From: a bacterium
Lineage (GTDB): Bacteria > Campylobacterota > Campylobacteria > Campylobacterales > Sulfurimonadaceae
Assembly (NCBI GenBank): GCA_018822665.1
Contig: JAHJJX010000027.1
Coordinates: 434,001-498,000 of the forward strand
DNA: 64,000 nt
Direction of reading: 5' to 3'
Part shown: piece by piece, positions 26,625 through 35,095 of the stretch
How positions within the stretch are numbered: position 1 is the first letter of the stretch
Layout of the letters: each line of letters starts with the position of its first letter
Notes under the pieces: generated by a model
The model's input: the letters and a program-made list of their open reading frames with translations, nothing else
What the model was told of the DNA's origin: nothing
Databases searched by the model: none
Translations under genes and position numbers: made by a program

Positions 26625-26955
26625 TTGTCACCTCCTCAACATCATTACAGCTCGTCGATGTAGAACAGCTTCCACAAGCACTTGGATTATCAAACATAGA
26701 CCAAACATCGGCAGCTGAAGGGGAATACCCGTTTTCAAAATTTTTATAAACACTTAGAAGTGCAAACTTATAAAATTCCAATAATTTTTCATCACTTCCA
26801 AGGTCATGTTCTTTGCCTTTGCTAATCATTTCCCCGTACTTTTTCAAAATATGAAATCTTTTTACGTACACTAAACGCTCATTGTATTCAAGATTGAAAA
26901 AGTCAAAAAATTCTTCAGTATCCGTTAATGTTTCAAATTCTTCAAGTCTGCTCAT
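26578..26955 (-). CDS. nifW: NifW-like protein
   Basis: A 125-residue protein starting MSRLEEFETLTDTEEFFDFF at ATG 26955; the codon before is also ATG. The NifW family (PF03206) pattern is seen in FFNLEYNERLVYVKRFHILKK, and NifW is thought to protect or stabilise the MoFe protein against oxygen. The C-terminus is unusual in being Ser/Cys-rich (ACGSCSTSTSC, then HACTS), including CxxC, which could bind metal. Confidence 0.88.
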   Translation of the reverse strand: MSRLEEFETLTDTEEFFDFFNLEYNERLVYVKRFHILKKYGEMISKGKEHDLGSDEKLLEFYKFALLSVYKNFENGYSPSAADVWSMFDNPSACGSCSTSTSCNDVEEVTNGTHACTSQPSLSFN

Positions 26956-26989
26956 CATTCATCCCTTATAATTCATTTACTCAAATAAA

Positions 26990-27006
26990 TGCAATTTCCA
27001 ATCTTG
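26990..27006 (-). promoter_or_regulatory. Possible sigma-54-like promoter before nifW
   Basis: Minus strand reads AAGATT-GGAAA-TTGCA, with its last A 34 bases before ATG 26955. The TTGCA half and distance agree with other nif boxes, the GATT half does not fully. It would allow a nifW-Z-fdx-fdx unit separate from nifE-N-X. Confidence 0.35.
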
Positions 27007-27042
27007 TATAAAAGATACAAAATCTTACATTTATGTCATTGT

Positions 27043-27567
27043 TTAGAAACTCTTCTTAATACCCATCTCATTTTTCACTTGAGCGGCCCAAGCATGGATT
27101 CTCTCCTTTGTTAAATCTTCTTGATTGATATCATCAATAGCCAAGCCGCAAAACTTTCCGTTTTTTTCAGCCGCCGAATGTTTATATGCGTATCCGTCTG
27201 TCGATGTGTAGCCAAACTCGGTATTTGCACCAAGCTTGGTAAAAATATCTTTCATTTTTCCCAAAGCAGTTACAAACTCTTCAGGATGGCTTTTCTGGTC
27301 GCCTGCACCAAAAAATGCAACTTTTTTTCCACTGAAATCCGGCTCTTCGTTTTGCATCTCATAAAGCGGGTCCACCCAGTCTCTTTGAACATCCCCTTGC
27401 CCCCATGTAGAAGAACCTATGAGCAAAACATCGAAATCATCAAACTGCGCATCATAATCCTCTTCCATGTTGATTAGCTCAGCACCCTCAAACAACTCTG
27501 CAAGTTTTTGGGCCGCGCCTAAAGTGACTCCTCCGCTGCTTCCTACAAAAATACCCACCTTCGCCAT
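27043..27567 (-). CDS. nifF: Flavodoxin, nif type
   Basis: A 174-residue long-chain flavodoxin from ATG 27567, which shares a base with the stop of the upstream gene (TAATG). The FMN phosphate loop is VGIFVGSSGGVTLGAA; note GSSGGVT instead of the common GSxTGxT. Further blocks are LLIGSSTWGQGDVQRDW and AFFGAGDQKSHPEEF. In nif operons this protein is the direct electron donor to NifH. Confidence 0.9.
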   Translation of the reverse strand: MAKVGIFVGSSGGVTLGAAQKLAELFEGAELINMEEDYDAQFDDFDVLLIGSSTWGQGDVQRDWVDPLYEMQNEEPDFSGKKVAFFGAGDQKSHPEEFVTALGKMKDIFTKLGANTEFGYTSTDGYAYKHSAAEKNGKFCGLAIDDINQEDLTKERIHAWAAQVKNEMGIKKSF

Positions 27568-28022
27568 TAGTCCTCTCCTTTGCACGGTTTGTATTGCGCA
27601 TAAATTTCAAATGATTTATCTAAATATTTGTCACCCTCTTCATAAAGTTTTTCCAAGCTTCTAAAACTGAAACGGTGAGCATCTTTAAAATATTTATCCA
27701 CCAAAACTATTCTTCCCGCAATGACGATACAACGCCCAAAACCCTCATGGCTCATCTCCATAACAACGTTGCACATTACACCTGTTTGTCTCTCAAACTG
27801 AAGGGCTACTGCTTTAAATATCATTTTAATTTCACCAATGAGCATCTCATCGATATCTGCAATAATAGGAATCAGTTTTAAGTCCTCTTTTGTTTTAACA
27901 AACTTTTTAATCAAAACTTCTTCATCACTCATTTTTGCCCAGTTTGCAAATTGGTCTGTTGCTCTTAACTGGCGAATCAACTCTTGTGTAAACGGACTGA
28001 ATTTTGTAGTTTCTTGGCGCAT
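27567..28022 (-). CDS. NifX-associated DUF269 protein
   Basis: A 151-residue protein of the nif-associated DUF269 family (PF03270). I choose ATG 28022 (AAGGA upstream; MRQETTKFSPFTQELIRQLR); an earlier in-frame start at 28103 lies inside nifX. Typical segments are IPIIADIDEMLIGEIKMIFK and GRCIVIAGRIVLVDKYFKDA HRF. Its gene almost always follows nifX, as here. Molecular role is unknown, with a link to FeMo-co handling presumed. Confidence 0.88.
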   Translation of the reverse strand: MRQETTKFSPFTQELIRQLRATDQFANWAKMSDEEVLIKKFVKTKEDLKLIPIIADIDEMLIGEIKMIFKAVALQFERQTGVMCNVVMEMSHEGFGRCIVIAGRIVLVDKYFKDAHRFSFRSLEKLYEEGDKYLDKSFEIYAQYKPCKGED

Positions 28023-28033
28023 TATTCTTTTCC

Positions 28034-28489
28034 TTATTCCTCTCTCCAGCGCTCTAAGCGCGGGTCTAATGTTGTTTGTATATTCATAATCTTTTTCACC
28101 CACGGAGGAGGATTGTCATTTATCACTACGAGCAATTCTTTAAGCACCTCTTCAATTTTACGAGGCTCTTGCACTTTCATAGGGTTAATCCCCCCGCGAA
28201 TCACTTTTGCAGCAGCAGTCCCGCCGATAGATTCACAGTACATAATATTGACACCCTTTAAAGCTTTTACTTTAAAATCTGTTTTATCATCACCCTCCAT
28301 TGCCGAAGTGTCTGTTGTAATCACTTCGCTCATCTCAAACCCTTTGGGTGAGACCTTATAGACAACAAACTCTTTTGCTCCGCCAAAATGCGCATTAATC
28401 ATTTGCATATCTTTTGTTGCAAATGCCACTTTTATAGCATTTTCCAATGGAGCGTTACTTTCAAGCGTTATTTTTGTTGATTCACTCAT
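28034..28489 (-). CDS. nifX: NifX, FeMo-cofactor carrier
   Basis: A 151-residue protein of the NifX/NafY/NifB-C family (PF02579). Core pieces are IKVAFATKDMQMINAHFGGA KEFVVY and VNIMYCESIGGTAAAKVIRGG. It binds NifB-co or a FeMo-co precursor and passes it to the NifEN complex. The start overlaps the nifN stop by eight bases, so the genes are coupled. Confidence 0.92.
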   Translation of the reverse strand: MSESTKITLESNAPLENAIKVAFATKDMQMINAHFGGAKEFVVYKVSPKGFEMSEVITTDTSAMEGDDKTDFKVKALKGVNIMYCESIGGTAAAKVIRGGINPMKVQEPRKIEEVLKELLVVINDNPPPWVKKIMNIQTTLDPRLERWREE

Positions 28490-29795
28490 GATGTTTAATT
28501 CCTCTTAATTTATTTGCTACTTCAAAAAGAAAGTAGGTGCTTCCTTCATAAAGTTGGTCATTTTTAAGCTGATTGCCCAATTCTTCATAATTTGGAAACC
28601 CTCTCAGGATTAAGGCAGTATGCTTTTCTTGTATGTGCAATAATCGTTCTGCATGAAAATTACTGATAACCAAATCTGCACTCTTAAAATGTACTTCGGC
28701 ATCTTCAAGGTCGCCGACAAAAATATTTTCGGCTTGTATCTCCTCAAGCACTTTGCTGTACGTTGTAGCAATGACGGCATGTATGGTTCCCCCGACACTT
28801 TGAAGCAATTCACACATACCCACACACATGTCGGGCTCGCCTGTGATTACAAAGCTCGAAGAGCCTATAAGAAAATGGCTGTCAAGCATTGCATCTTGGA
28901 GTCTTCCTCTCCAACGTTTGAGTAGCGGTCTTGGCTGGATTTGTCGTATTTTTATGAGTGATGCTACAAAATTGTCGTTCATCTCCAAACCCATAAGATG
29001 ATTAAAATGCAAATGTATAATCTTTTCATTTTTAGCTAAAAGTGCTTTTGCGGCTATCTTCATGGATGTTCCGATGGTAATGACAGTTGCTGAACTGCCC
29101 AAATCCCGTATATCTTCTATGCTTATCGCGCCTGTTCCCAATTTGCCTTGACCTTCACTCAGGTATCCATCTAGTGAAGTAGATAAATCCGGCATGGCAA
29201 GCGTTTCAAAGCCGAACCCTTCACAGCACTCTTTTATCTTTTGCACTTCTACCGGCTGCATACTGACATGAGGCAAAAGAAGGAGTTTATTTGGTTTGAG
29301 TTCTGCCGTTTTTATGCTGTGTTGCTCAATGAGTGCTTTAGCAGTCAATGCCCAGCCACTCTCCATTCCTCCTTCAAAATCAGGCGTATTGACATAGCAG
29401 TAAGGTATCTCTATATGCATCCCGATACTTCGAACGTCATCCCCTTTTGTTTCCGTAAGCCCTGTTGTATGAAGTCCGATGAGTTCAGGTTTTAAACTTG
29501 TATTTTTTTTGCCAATGTTTTCAATAGACATCAAAATAGAGTAATCTCCTCCATCCAAAACAGCGGTAATGTCACTTACGGAGGTGTTGTACATGGCGAT
29601 GGGTTCATTAAAATGGCGGGTGTAAAATACTTTCGTATACGAAGCGCACCCCTGAGAAGCGTGCATAAGAGGCAGACAGTTTTTGATTCCCATAAAAGCG
29701 AGTGCCGCGCCCATAGGTTGCGAGTGTTTTATGGGGTTGACTTGAAGCGGTTTGTGCTCATGTTTGCTTAATTGTATTTTTTTTTCAGATTCCAT
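28482..29795 (-). CDS. nifN: NifN, FeMo-co assembly scaffold beta subunit
   Basis: A 437-residue NifK-like protein. The start is ATG 29795, within the nifE stop (TAATG). The NifK-type opening PLQVNPIKHSQPMGAALAFM and the Cys in HASQGCASYTKVFYTRHF are kept, and ETKGDDVRSIG replaces the usual NifK P-cluster Cys segment. Sequence TTGLTETKGDD is a NifN hallmark. It pairs with NifE to mature FeMo-co from NifB-co. Confidence 0.95.
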   Translation of the reverse strand: MESEKKIQLSKHEHKPLQVNPIKHSQPMGAALAFMGIKNCLPLMHASQGCASYTKVFYTRHFNEPIAMYNTSVSDITAVLDGGDYSILMSIENIGKKNTSLKPELIGLHTTGLTETKGDDVRSIGMHIEIPYCYVNTPDFEGGMESGWALTAKALIEQHSIKTAELKPNKLLLLPHVSMQPVEVQKIKECCEGFGFETLAMPDLSTSLDGYLSEGQGKLGTGAISIEDIRDLGSSATVITIGTSMKIAAKALLAKNEKIIHLHFNHLMGLEMNDNFVASLIKIRQIQPRPLLKRWRGRLQDAMLDSHFLIGSSSFVITGEPDMCVGMCELLQSVGGTIHAVIATTYSKVLEEIQAENIFVGDLEDAEVHFKSADLVISNFHAERLLHIQEKHTALILRGFPNYEELGNQLKNDQLYEGSTYFLFEVANKLRGIKHHE

Positions 29796-31156
29796 TATTC
29801 TGCCTCCCACGGTGCTTTTTTAGAGACATTGGCAAAAACAGGATTGCGAAATGCGTACTTCAAATCTTCAGCCAAATTCAAAAGTCCCTTATATCCGCCG
29901 TAGCTGACTTTTTTCTCCTGATTTACATCGATGAAAGATATTTTTTTCTTGATTGCCGTATAAAGACTTCGACCGCCTGCAAGAAGAATATCTGCACCTC
30001 GTTCATCTATCACTTTGGATTGTTCTGAGGCAGGAGCTTTCATTAGAATCCCGTTTTTTCCGAGATATTCTCTGGCTTTTGCTATATCATCTTCGGTTGA
30101 TTTTCTAATAGAGGTCGCAACAACTTCAATGCCCAAGTCCTGAAGCCCCGAAGCGATAGACCAAGCCTTGTTTCCGCCTGTATTTAAAACTGCTTTTTTC
30201 CCGGCAAAGAGCATTTTATAGGGGAGGAGTTTTTCTTCCAGTATCGCCTCTTCTTGAGCGATAATCTCTTTTGCTTTTTGAATCAATTTTTCATCACCCA
30301 GAGCATTGACTATCTCCATAATTGCAAAAGTGGTATCGCGCTTTCCGTAAAAAGAGACAGATATCCAAGGGATATCGTAATTTTCCTGCATCTTGCGACA
30401 CAGTGTAATGAGTGATTTTGCGCAGACGATGACATTGAGTTTTGCACGGTGTGCGCCTCTTATGTCTCCGATACGCCCATCACCGCTCATGGAGCTAAGA
30501 ACTCTGATTCCGATTTTCTCAAACAAAGGAAGATACTGCCACATATCGCCCGTTACATTGTAATCGCCAATGAGGTTAATGTCGTAGGGAGTTGTAAATT
30601 CAGGTTCTTTTGTGCCTATGAGATGTTCTAAAACCGCCTCGCCTGCGATACGCGAACCAAGATTTTTCCCGCCCACAAAACCTGGTGCATGTACAGGAAC
30701 AACAGGAATAGCGTGTTTTTTGCTTCCAAGCTTACAGGTCATATCAATATCATCGCCGACCATCGCCGTTACGCATGTGGAATAAACAAAAATAGCTTCG
30801 GGATTGTAGTGTTGCATGATGTAGTCTATGGAATCAGCGAGACGTTTGTCTGCGCCAAAAATAACATCGTTTGTCGTAATGCCGGTCGTAAAACCCATTA
30901 CGGTATGGTCACACCCTTTGTAGGAGCTGCGAGTCTCCCTCGTTTCCCATGAAGCACCCAGACACGTCTGCGGACCATGCACCAGATGCACGGCATCGGC
31001 ATAAGGAAAAAGCGAAATTTGCGCTCCATCAAAAGCACAGCCGCCAGTCGCCGTTCCAGGCTTAGGCATATCGCACCCTTCACCTTTTTTCTTATCTTTG
31101 TTATGAGAGCAGGCACTCTCGTTCATCAGCTCTTTTATTTTTGCACGATTGACCAT
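29795..31156 (-). CDS. nifE: NifE, FeMo-co assembly scaffold alpha subunit
   Basis: A 453-residue NifD-like protein. Key cysteine segments are TGGCAFDGAQ, HGPQTCLGAS and YSTCVTAMVGDD, and the C-terminal half has INLIGDYNVTGDMWQ. The N-terminal 30 residues carry a Cys-rich leader (ACSHNKDKKKGEGC). It heads nifE-nifN-nifX-DUF269-nifF, each coupled or nearly so, behind a clear sigma-54-like promoter. Confidence 0.96.
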   Translation of the reverse strand: MVNRAKIKELMNESACSHNKDKKKGEGCDMPKPGTATGGCAFDGAQISLFPYADAVHLVHGPQTCLGASWETRETRSSYKGCDHTVMGFTTGITTNDVIFGADKRLADSIDYIMQHYNPEAIFVYSTCVTAMVGDDIDMTCKLGSKKHAIPVVPVHAPGFVGGKNLGSRIAGEAVLEHLIGTKEPEFTTPYDINLIGDYNVTGDMWQYLPLFEKIGIRVLSSMSGDGRIGDIRGAHRAKLNVIVCAKSLITLCRKMQENYDIPWISVSFYGKRDTTFAIMEIVNALGDEKLIQKAKEIIAQEEAILEEKLLPYKMLFAGKKAVLNTGGNKAWSIASGLQDLGIEVVATSIRKSTEDDIAKAREYLGKNGILMKAPASEQSKVIDERGADILLAGGRSLYTAIKKKISFIDVNQEKKVSYGGYKGLLNLAEDLKYAFRNPVFANVSKKAPWEAE

Positions 31157-31191
31157 GTTAATACTCCTTGGAGTTGTATTAACTCTAATGA

Positions 31192-31205
31192 TGCAAGTTT
31201 TGTTC
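31192..31205 (-). promoter_or_regulatory. Sigma-54-like promoter for the nifE operon
   Basis: Minus strand GAAC-AAAAC-TTGCA, identical over 14 bases to the box before the PII-like gene, with its last A 35 bases before ATG 31156. A ribosome site (AAGGAG) lies between box and start. Confidence 0.72.
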
Positions 31206-31289
31206 GAGGAAGGAGAAAAGGGGCTGTTTTAGGGGATGAGGCTACATAGTTATCTAAAATATTGATAAAACGGAACAAGAAAAATTACA

Positions 31290-31622
31290 TTATATCTTCC
31301 CCTTCCAAAAAACCAGCCAGGCAAAAGACACACCAATCATGTCAGCGGCTACATCCAAAGCGGAAAATTCCCGCCCTGGTATAAAATACTGCACTGTTTC
31401 TATAGAAACGGCAAAAACTAAAAATAAAAACACCTTCATCAAAACCGACACTTTTTTGTATGCCAAACTCATCAAAATATAAAGCACAAAAAAGGCAGCA
31501 AAATGGTTAAGCTTATCCCAACTGTTTTGAATGACTTGTATCTCTTGTGTTGTGGTCGCCAAATAGATTATGACTATCAAGCATACATAAAAAAGCGTTT
31601 GAATTACTCTTAGTTGCTTCAT
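31290..31622 (-). CDS. VanZ-like membrane protein
   Basis: A 110-residue protein with about four membrane segments (residues ~7-23, 38-55, 60-78, 88-106). The VanZ-family (PF04892) signature is DKLNHFAAFFVLYIL followed by the ETVQYFIPGREFSALDVAAD loop, which is the most conserved part. VanZ proteins are linked to glycopeptide resistance or cell envelope traits; here no resistance is implied. It ends 12 bases before, and on the same strand as, the rhamnose genes. Confidence 0.85.
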   Translation of the reverse strand: MKQLRVIQTLFYVCLIVIIYLATTTQEIQVIQNSWDKLNHFAAFFVLYILMSLAYKKVSVLMKVFLFLVFAVSIETVQYFIPGREFSALDVAADMIGVSFAWLVFWKGKI

Positions 31623-31634
31623 CCTGTTTGCGTA

Positions 31635-32651
31635 TTAAGTATTTTCATACTTCTGCAAATACCACTCAATCGTCTTCACAATCCCGCTCTCAAAGTTCTC
31701 ATCTGCCTTCCAGCCAAGCTTAGTTTCCAGTTTTGTTGCATCAATGGCGTAGCGTCTGTCATGGCCTGCTCTGTCTTCTACGAAAGTGATGAGTTCTTTG
31801 TAACTTTTGTTGGCATGTGGAACTTTTTCATCAAGTATCGTTGTGATGGCATCCACTATTTGCAGGTTTGTTCTCTCGTTTCTTCCGCCGATGTTATAAA
31901 CATTGCCTTGTTTTCCCGTATGGTAGACGATATCTATCCCTTTGCAGTGGTCAAGCACATAGAGCCAGTCTCTTATGTTTTTTCCGTCTCCGTAGATTGG
32001 GATACTTTCACCTGCTAATGCTTTTCTGATGATAGTGGGAATGAGTTTTTCATCATGTTGTTTTGGTCCATAGTTGTTGGAACAGTTTGTGATGACCGTG
32101 TTGAGACCATAAGTTTCTTGATAGCTTCTCACAATCATATCGCTACCTGCTTTGCTTGCTGAGTAGGGAGAGTTTGGAGCGTAAGGAGTTTCTTCTGTGA
32201 AGAAGTCTGTTTCGTTGAGGGTTCCGTACACTTCATCTGTGCTTATGTGGTGAAAACGGCATCCTTTATACTCCTCTTTATATTCAAAAGGCTTCTTCAT
32301 CCAGTACTTCTGTGCTACATCTATAAGAGTGAAAGTTCCTGTGACATTGGTCTGCACAAAAACACCCGGGTTTTTGATGGAGTTGTCCACATGCGATTCT
32401 GCCGCAAAGTGGATAACACCCTGAATATCGTACTCATTAAAAATAAACTCTACTAATTCACGGTTGCAGATATCACCTTTAATGAATTTATATCTCGGGT
32501 TGCCTTCACACTCTTTAAGGTTTTCCAAAGTGCCTGCGTATGTTAACAAGTCCAAATTGATTACGTTATATTGCGGATATTTTTCTAAAAAATACGGAGC
32601 AAAATTAGAGCCTATGAAGCCTGCTGTTCCTGTTAATAAAATTGATTTCAT
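31635..32651 (-). CDS. rfbB: dTDP-glucose 4,6-dehydratase
   Basis: A 338-residue extended short-chain dehydrogenase. NAD-binding GTAGFIGSNF is at the start; the catalytic region has TDEVYGTL and YSASKAGSD (Tyr and Lys of YxxxK). It makes dTDP-4-keto-6-deoxyglucose from dTDP-glucose, step two of dTDP-rhamnose synthesis. It directly follows rfbD with no gap. One GGCATGTGG word at 31812 is read on the gene strand as PHA. Confidence 0.97.
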   Translation of the reverse strand: MKSILLTGTAGFIGSNFAPYFLEKYPQYNVINLDLLTYAGTLENLKECEGNPRYKFIKGDICNRELVEFIFNEYDIQGVIHFAAESHVDNSIKNPGVFVQTNVTGTFTLIDVAQKYWMKKPFEYKEEYKGCRFHHISTDEVYGTLNETDFFTEETPYAPNSPYSASKAGSDMIVRSYQETYGLNTVITNCSNNYGPKQHDEKLIPTIIRKALAGESIPIYGDGKNIRDWLYVLDHCKGIDIVYHTGKQGNVYNIGGRNERTNLQIVDAITTILDEKVPHANKSYKELITFVEDRAGHDRRYAIDATKLETKLGWKADENFESGIVKTIEWYLQKYENT

Positions 32652-33533
32652 TTATCTTCTTTCTCCCATTTTCTTTAAACATTCATCTAAACTATCTTTC
32701 CAGTAAGGGATAGTTATGTTGAACTCTTTTTTTATCTTTGATTTGTTAAGCAGACTATAGTTTGGTCTCTTTGCCGGTGTAGGGTACTCTTTGGTCTCAA
32801 TAGGGTTCACTTGGCATGTGGACTTGCTCATACGCATAATCTCTTTTGCAAAATCATACCAGCTGAGGACTCCCTCGTTTGAGTAGTGATATATCTCAAC
32901 TTTTTCATTTTTAATATTTGGCACTATCTCTAATATAGCTTTTGCCAAATCTCTTGCATAAGTCGGGGTTCCTACTTGGTCAAAGATTACACCTAAGCTT
33001 TCTTTTTCTTTGCCTAAGCGAAGCATCGTTTTGACAAAGTTGTTTGCGTATGAAGAGTATACCCATGAAGTTCTGATGATAATGGAATTTGCAGGATTTA
33101 TCTCTAACATAGCCCTTTCACCCTCAAGCTTAGTTTTTCCGTAAACACCGTTTGGATTTGTTTGTCCGTCTTCAGAGTATGGCATGTGGGCTTTTCCGTC
33201 AAACACATAGTCGGTTGAGATGTGGATAAGTTTGATATTTTTTTCTTTTGAGATTTGTGCCAAATATTTTACTGCCAAATGGTTGATTTTGTTTGCGTTT
33301 GCTTCATCTGTCTCTGCCTTGTCTACGGCTGTGTAGGCCGCACAGTTGATAATGATATTGATATTGTTTTTTTCAATAAACTCAGTGATGGCATGTGGAT
33401 TTGTGATATCGAGAATCTCTCTGTCTGTAAAAAAAAAGTGCTTGTTCGGGGCTAAAGCATCGGCTCCAGATATCAGTTCTCTTATCTCAGAACCTAGTTG
33501 TCCATTACTTCCTGTTACTAAAACATTAGGCAT
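32652..33533 (-). CDS. rfbD: dTDP-4-dehydrorhamnose reductase
   Basis: A 293-residue SDR enzyme. It has VTGSNGQLGSEI, the ISTDYVFDG block and YGKTKLEGE with the catalytic YxxxK. It performs the final NADPH-dependent step to dTDP-L-rhamnose. The start overlaps the end of rfbC by eight bases. Three copies of the GGCATGTGG word lie within it (32813, 33181, 33390), giving STCQ, HMP and PHA. Confidence 0.96.
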   Translation of the reverse strand: MPNVLVTGSNGQLGSEIRELISGADALAPNKHFFFTDREILDITNPHAITEFIEKNNINIIINCAAYTAVDKAETDEANANKINHLAVKYLAQISKEKNIKLIHISTDYVFDGKAHMPYSEDGQTNPNGVYGKTKLEGERAMLEINPANSIIIRTSWVYSSYANNFVKTMLRLGKEKESLGVIFDQVGTPTYARDLAKAILEIVPNIKNEKVEIYHYSNEGVLSWYDFAKEIMRMSKSTCQVNPIETKEYPTPAKRPNYSLLNKSKIKKEFNITIPYWKDSLDECLKKMGERR

Positions 33534-34101
33534 AATAATCTACTCCATACGCAAACAAGTCATTTGTCTCAGCAAGTTTAGGCTGTACTTTGTCTTTTGC
33601 GGAGAGATTCAGCTTGGCATGTGGAACTTTCCAGTCAATACCTAAAGCTTCATCACTAAATAAAATACCTCTGTCATTTTCAGGCGAATAGTAGTTGTCT
33701 ACTTTGTAGGCAAAGATGGTATCGTCTTCGAGCACGACAAAGCCGTGAGCAAATCCGCGAGGGATAAGGAGTTGTCTTTTGTTTTCACTTGTCAATTCAA
33801 CTGCTACATGTTTTCCAAAAGTTGGGCTTCCTTTTCGTATGTCAACGGCTACGTCTAAAACGCTTCCTTGGATGACACGAACAAGCTTTGTCTGCGCGTC
33901 AGGGGCTAACTGGTAATGCAAACCTCTAAGAACTCCGCAGGAGCTTTTAGACTCATTGTCTTGAGAGAAGTTTATCTTGTAGCCCAAAAAATCTTCAAGT
34001 TTATCGCACCTAAAAGTCTCCACGAAATAACCTCTTTCATCTCCATGCACTTTTGGCTCAATAATGAGTACATCCGGAATCTCTGTTCTTATAAAGTTCA
34101 T
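33526..34101 (-). CDS. rfbC: dTDP-4-dehydrorhamnose 3,5-epimerase
   Basis: A 191-residue cupin-fold epimerase. The family blocks are DERGYFVETF, FSQDNESKSSCGVLRGLHYQ with the catalytic His, RVIQGSVLDVAVDIRKGSPTF and IPRGFAHGF. It lies between rfbA and rfbD. One GGCATGTGG word is at 33616 (read as PHA). Confidence 0.97.
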   Translation of the reverse strand: MNFIRTEIPDVLIIEPKVHGDERGYFVETFRCDKLEDFLGYKINFSQDNESKSSCGVLRGLHYQLAPDAQTKLVRVIQGSVLDVAVDIRKGSPTFGKHVAVELTSENKRQLLIPRGFAHGFVVLEDDTIFAYKVDNYYSPENDRGILFSDEALGIDWKVPHAKLNLSAKDKVQPKLAETNDLFAYGVDYYA

Positions 34102-34102
34102 C

Positions 34103-34993
34103 CTATCTCAAACCTCTCGGCTGAGAAGCTCTTCTAATCAAATACTGTCCGTATTGGTTTTTTTTCAGCGGTTCTGCCAACTCTAAGAGTTTCTCTTTAG
34201 AAATGTATCCCATCTCATAGGCTATCTCTTCTATACATGCCACCTTGAGAGATTGGCGGTTTTCAATTGTCTGAATAAACTGGCTTGCTTCAAGCAAAGA
34301 CTCATGTGTTCCCGTATCAAGCCAAGCATAACCTCTTCCCATAAGTTCCACTTTGAGTCTTTGTTCATTGAGGTAGTTTTGGTTGAGACTTGTTATCTCC
34401 AACTCACCGCGAGCCGAGGGTTTCACCTCTTTTGCTTTTTGTACTACATCGTTGGGGTAAAAGTATAATCCCACAACGGCATAGTTGCTTTTTGGCTCCG
34501 TCGGTTTTTCGTCAATACTTGTGACATTGCCTTGGCTGTCAAACTCTGCCACACCGTAACGCTCAGGGTCGCTTACATAGTAGCCAAAAACTGTTGCATT
34601 GTTATCTTCTTGTGCATTTTTCACGCTTTGGGCAAGAAGTTCGGTGAGTCCGTGACCGTGAAAGATATTGTCTCCCAGAACCAAACACACATCATCCTTG
34701 CCTATAAAAGTATCACCGAGCAAAAATGCCTGTGCAAGTCCATCCGGAGAGGGCTGAACAATATAACTGAATCTCATTCCTATGTCAGAACCTTCACCCA
34801 AAAGTTCCTCAAACCTTGGTAAATCTTTTGGGGTTGAAATAATTAACACCTCTGTAATACCTGCAAGCATAAGAACCGAAAGCGGATAATAAATCATCGG
34901 TTTATCGTAGATTGGAACGAGCTGTTTGCTCACACCTTTGGTTATCGGGTAAAGTCTTGTACCGCTTCCTCCGGCTAGAATTATTCCTTTCAT
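34103..34993 (-). CDS. rfbA: Glucose-1-phosphate thymidylyltransferase
   Basis: A 296-residue nucleotidyltransferase from ATG 34993 (AAGGAG upstream); an in-frame start at 35047 adds 18 unlikely residues. The signature is [16 protein letters not shown], followed by [17 protein letters not shown] and [10 protein letters not shown]. It makes dTDP-glucose from dTTP and glucose-1-phosphate and is the first of four genes ordered rfbA-C-D-B, a full dTDP-rhamnose route. Confidence 0.97.
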   Translation of the reverse strand: MKGIILAGGSGTRLYPITKGVSKQLVPIYDKPMIYYPLSVLMLAGITEVLIISTPKDLPRFEELLGEGSDIGMRFSYIVQPSPDGLAQAFLLGDTFIGKDDVCLVLGDNIFHGHGLTELLAQSVKNAQEDNNATVFGYYVSDPERYGVAEFDSQGNVTSIDEKPTEPKSNYAVVGLYFYPNDVVQKAKEVKPSARGELEITSLNQNYLNEQRLKVELMGRGYAWLDTGTHESLLEASQFIQTIENRQSLKVACIEEIAYEMGYISKEKLLELAEPLKKNQYGQYLIRRASQPRGLR

Positions 34994-35095
34994 TTTGCTC
35001 CTTTTTTTGATGGCATGAAACACCTGTTTTTCTTTGCACCGCTTCACTTTGCAAATGAAACGTCTCTAGAGTTTTTTCGTCGTAACTCTTCTTTT

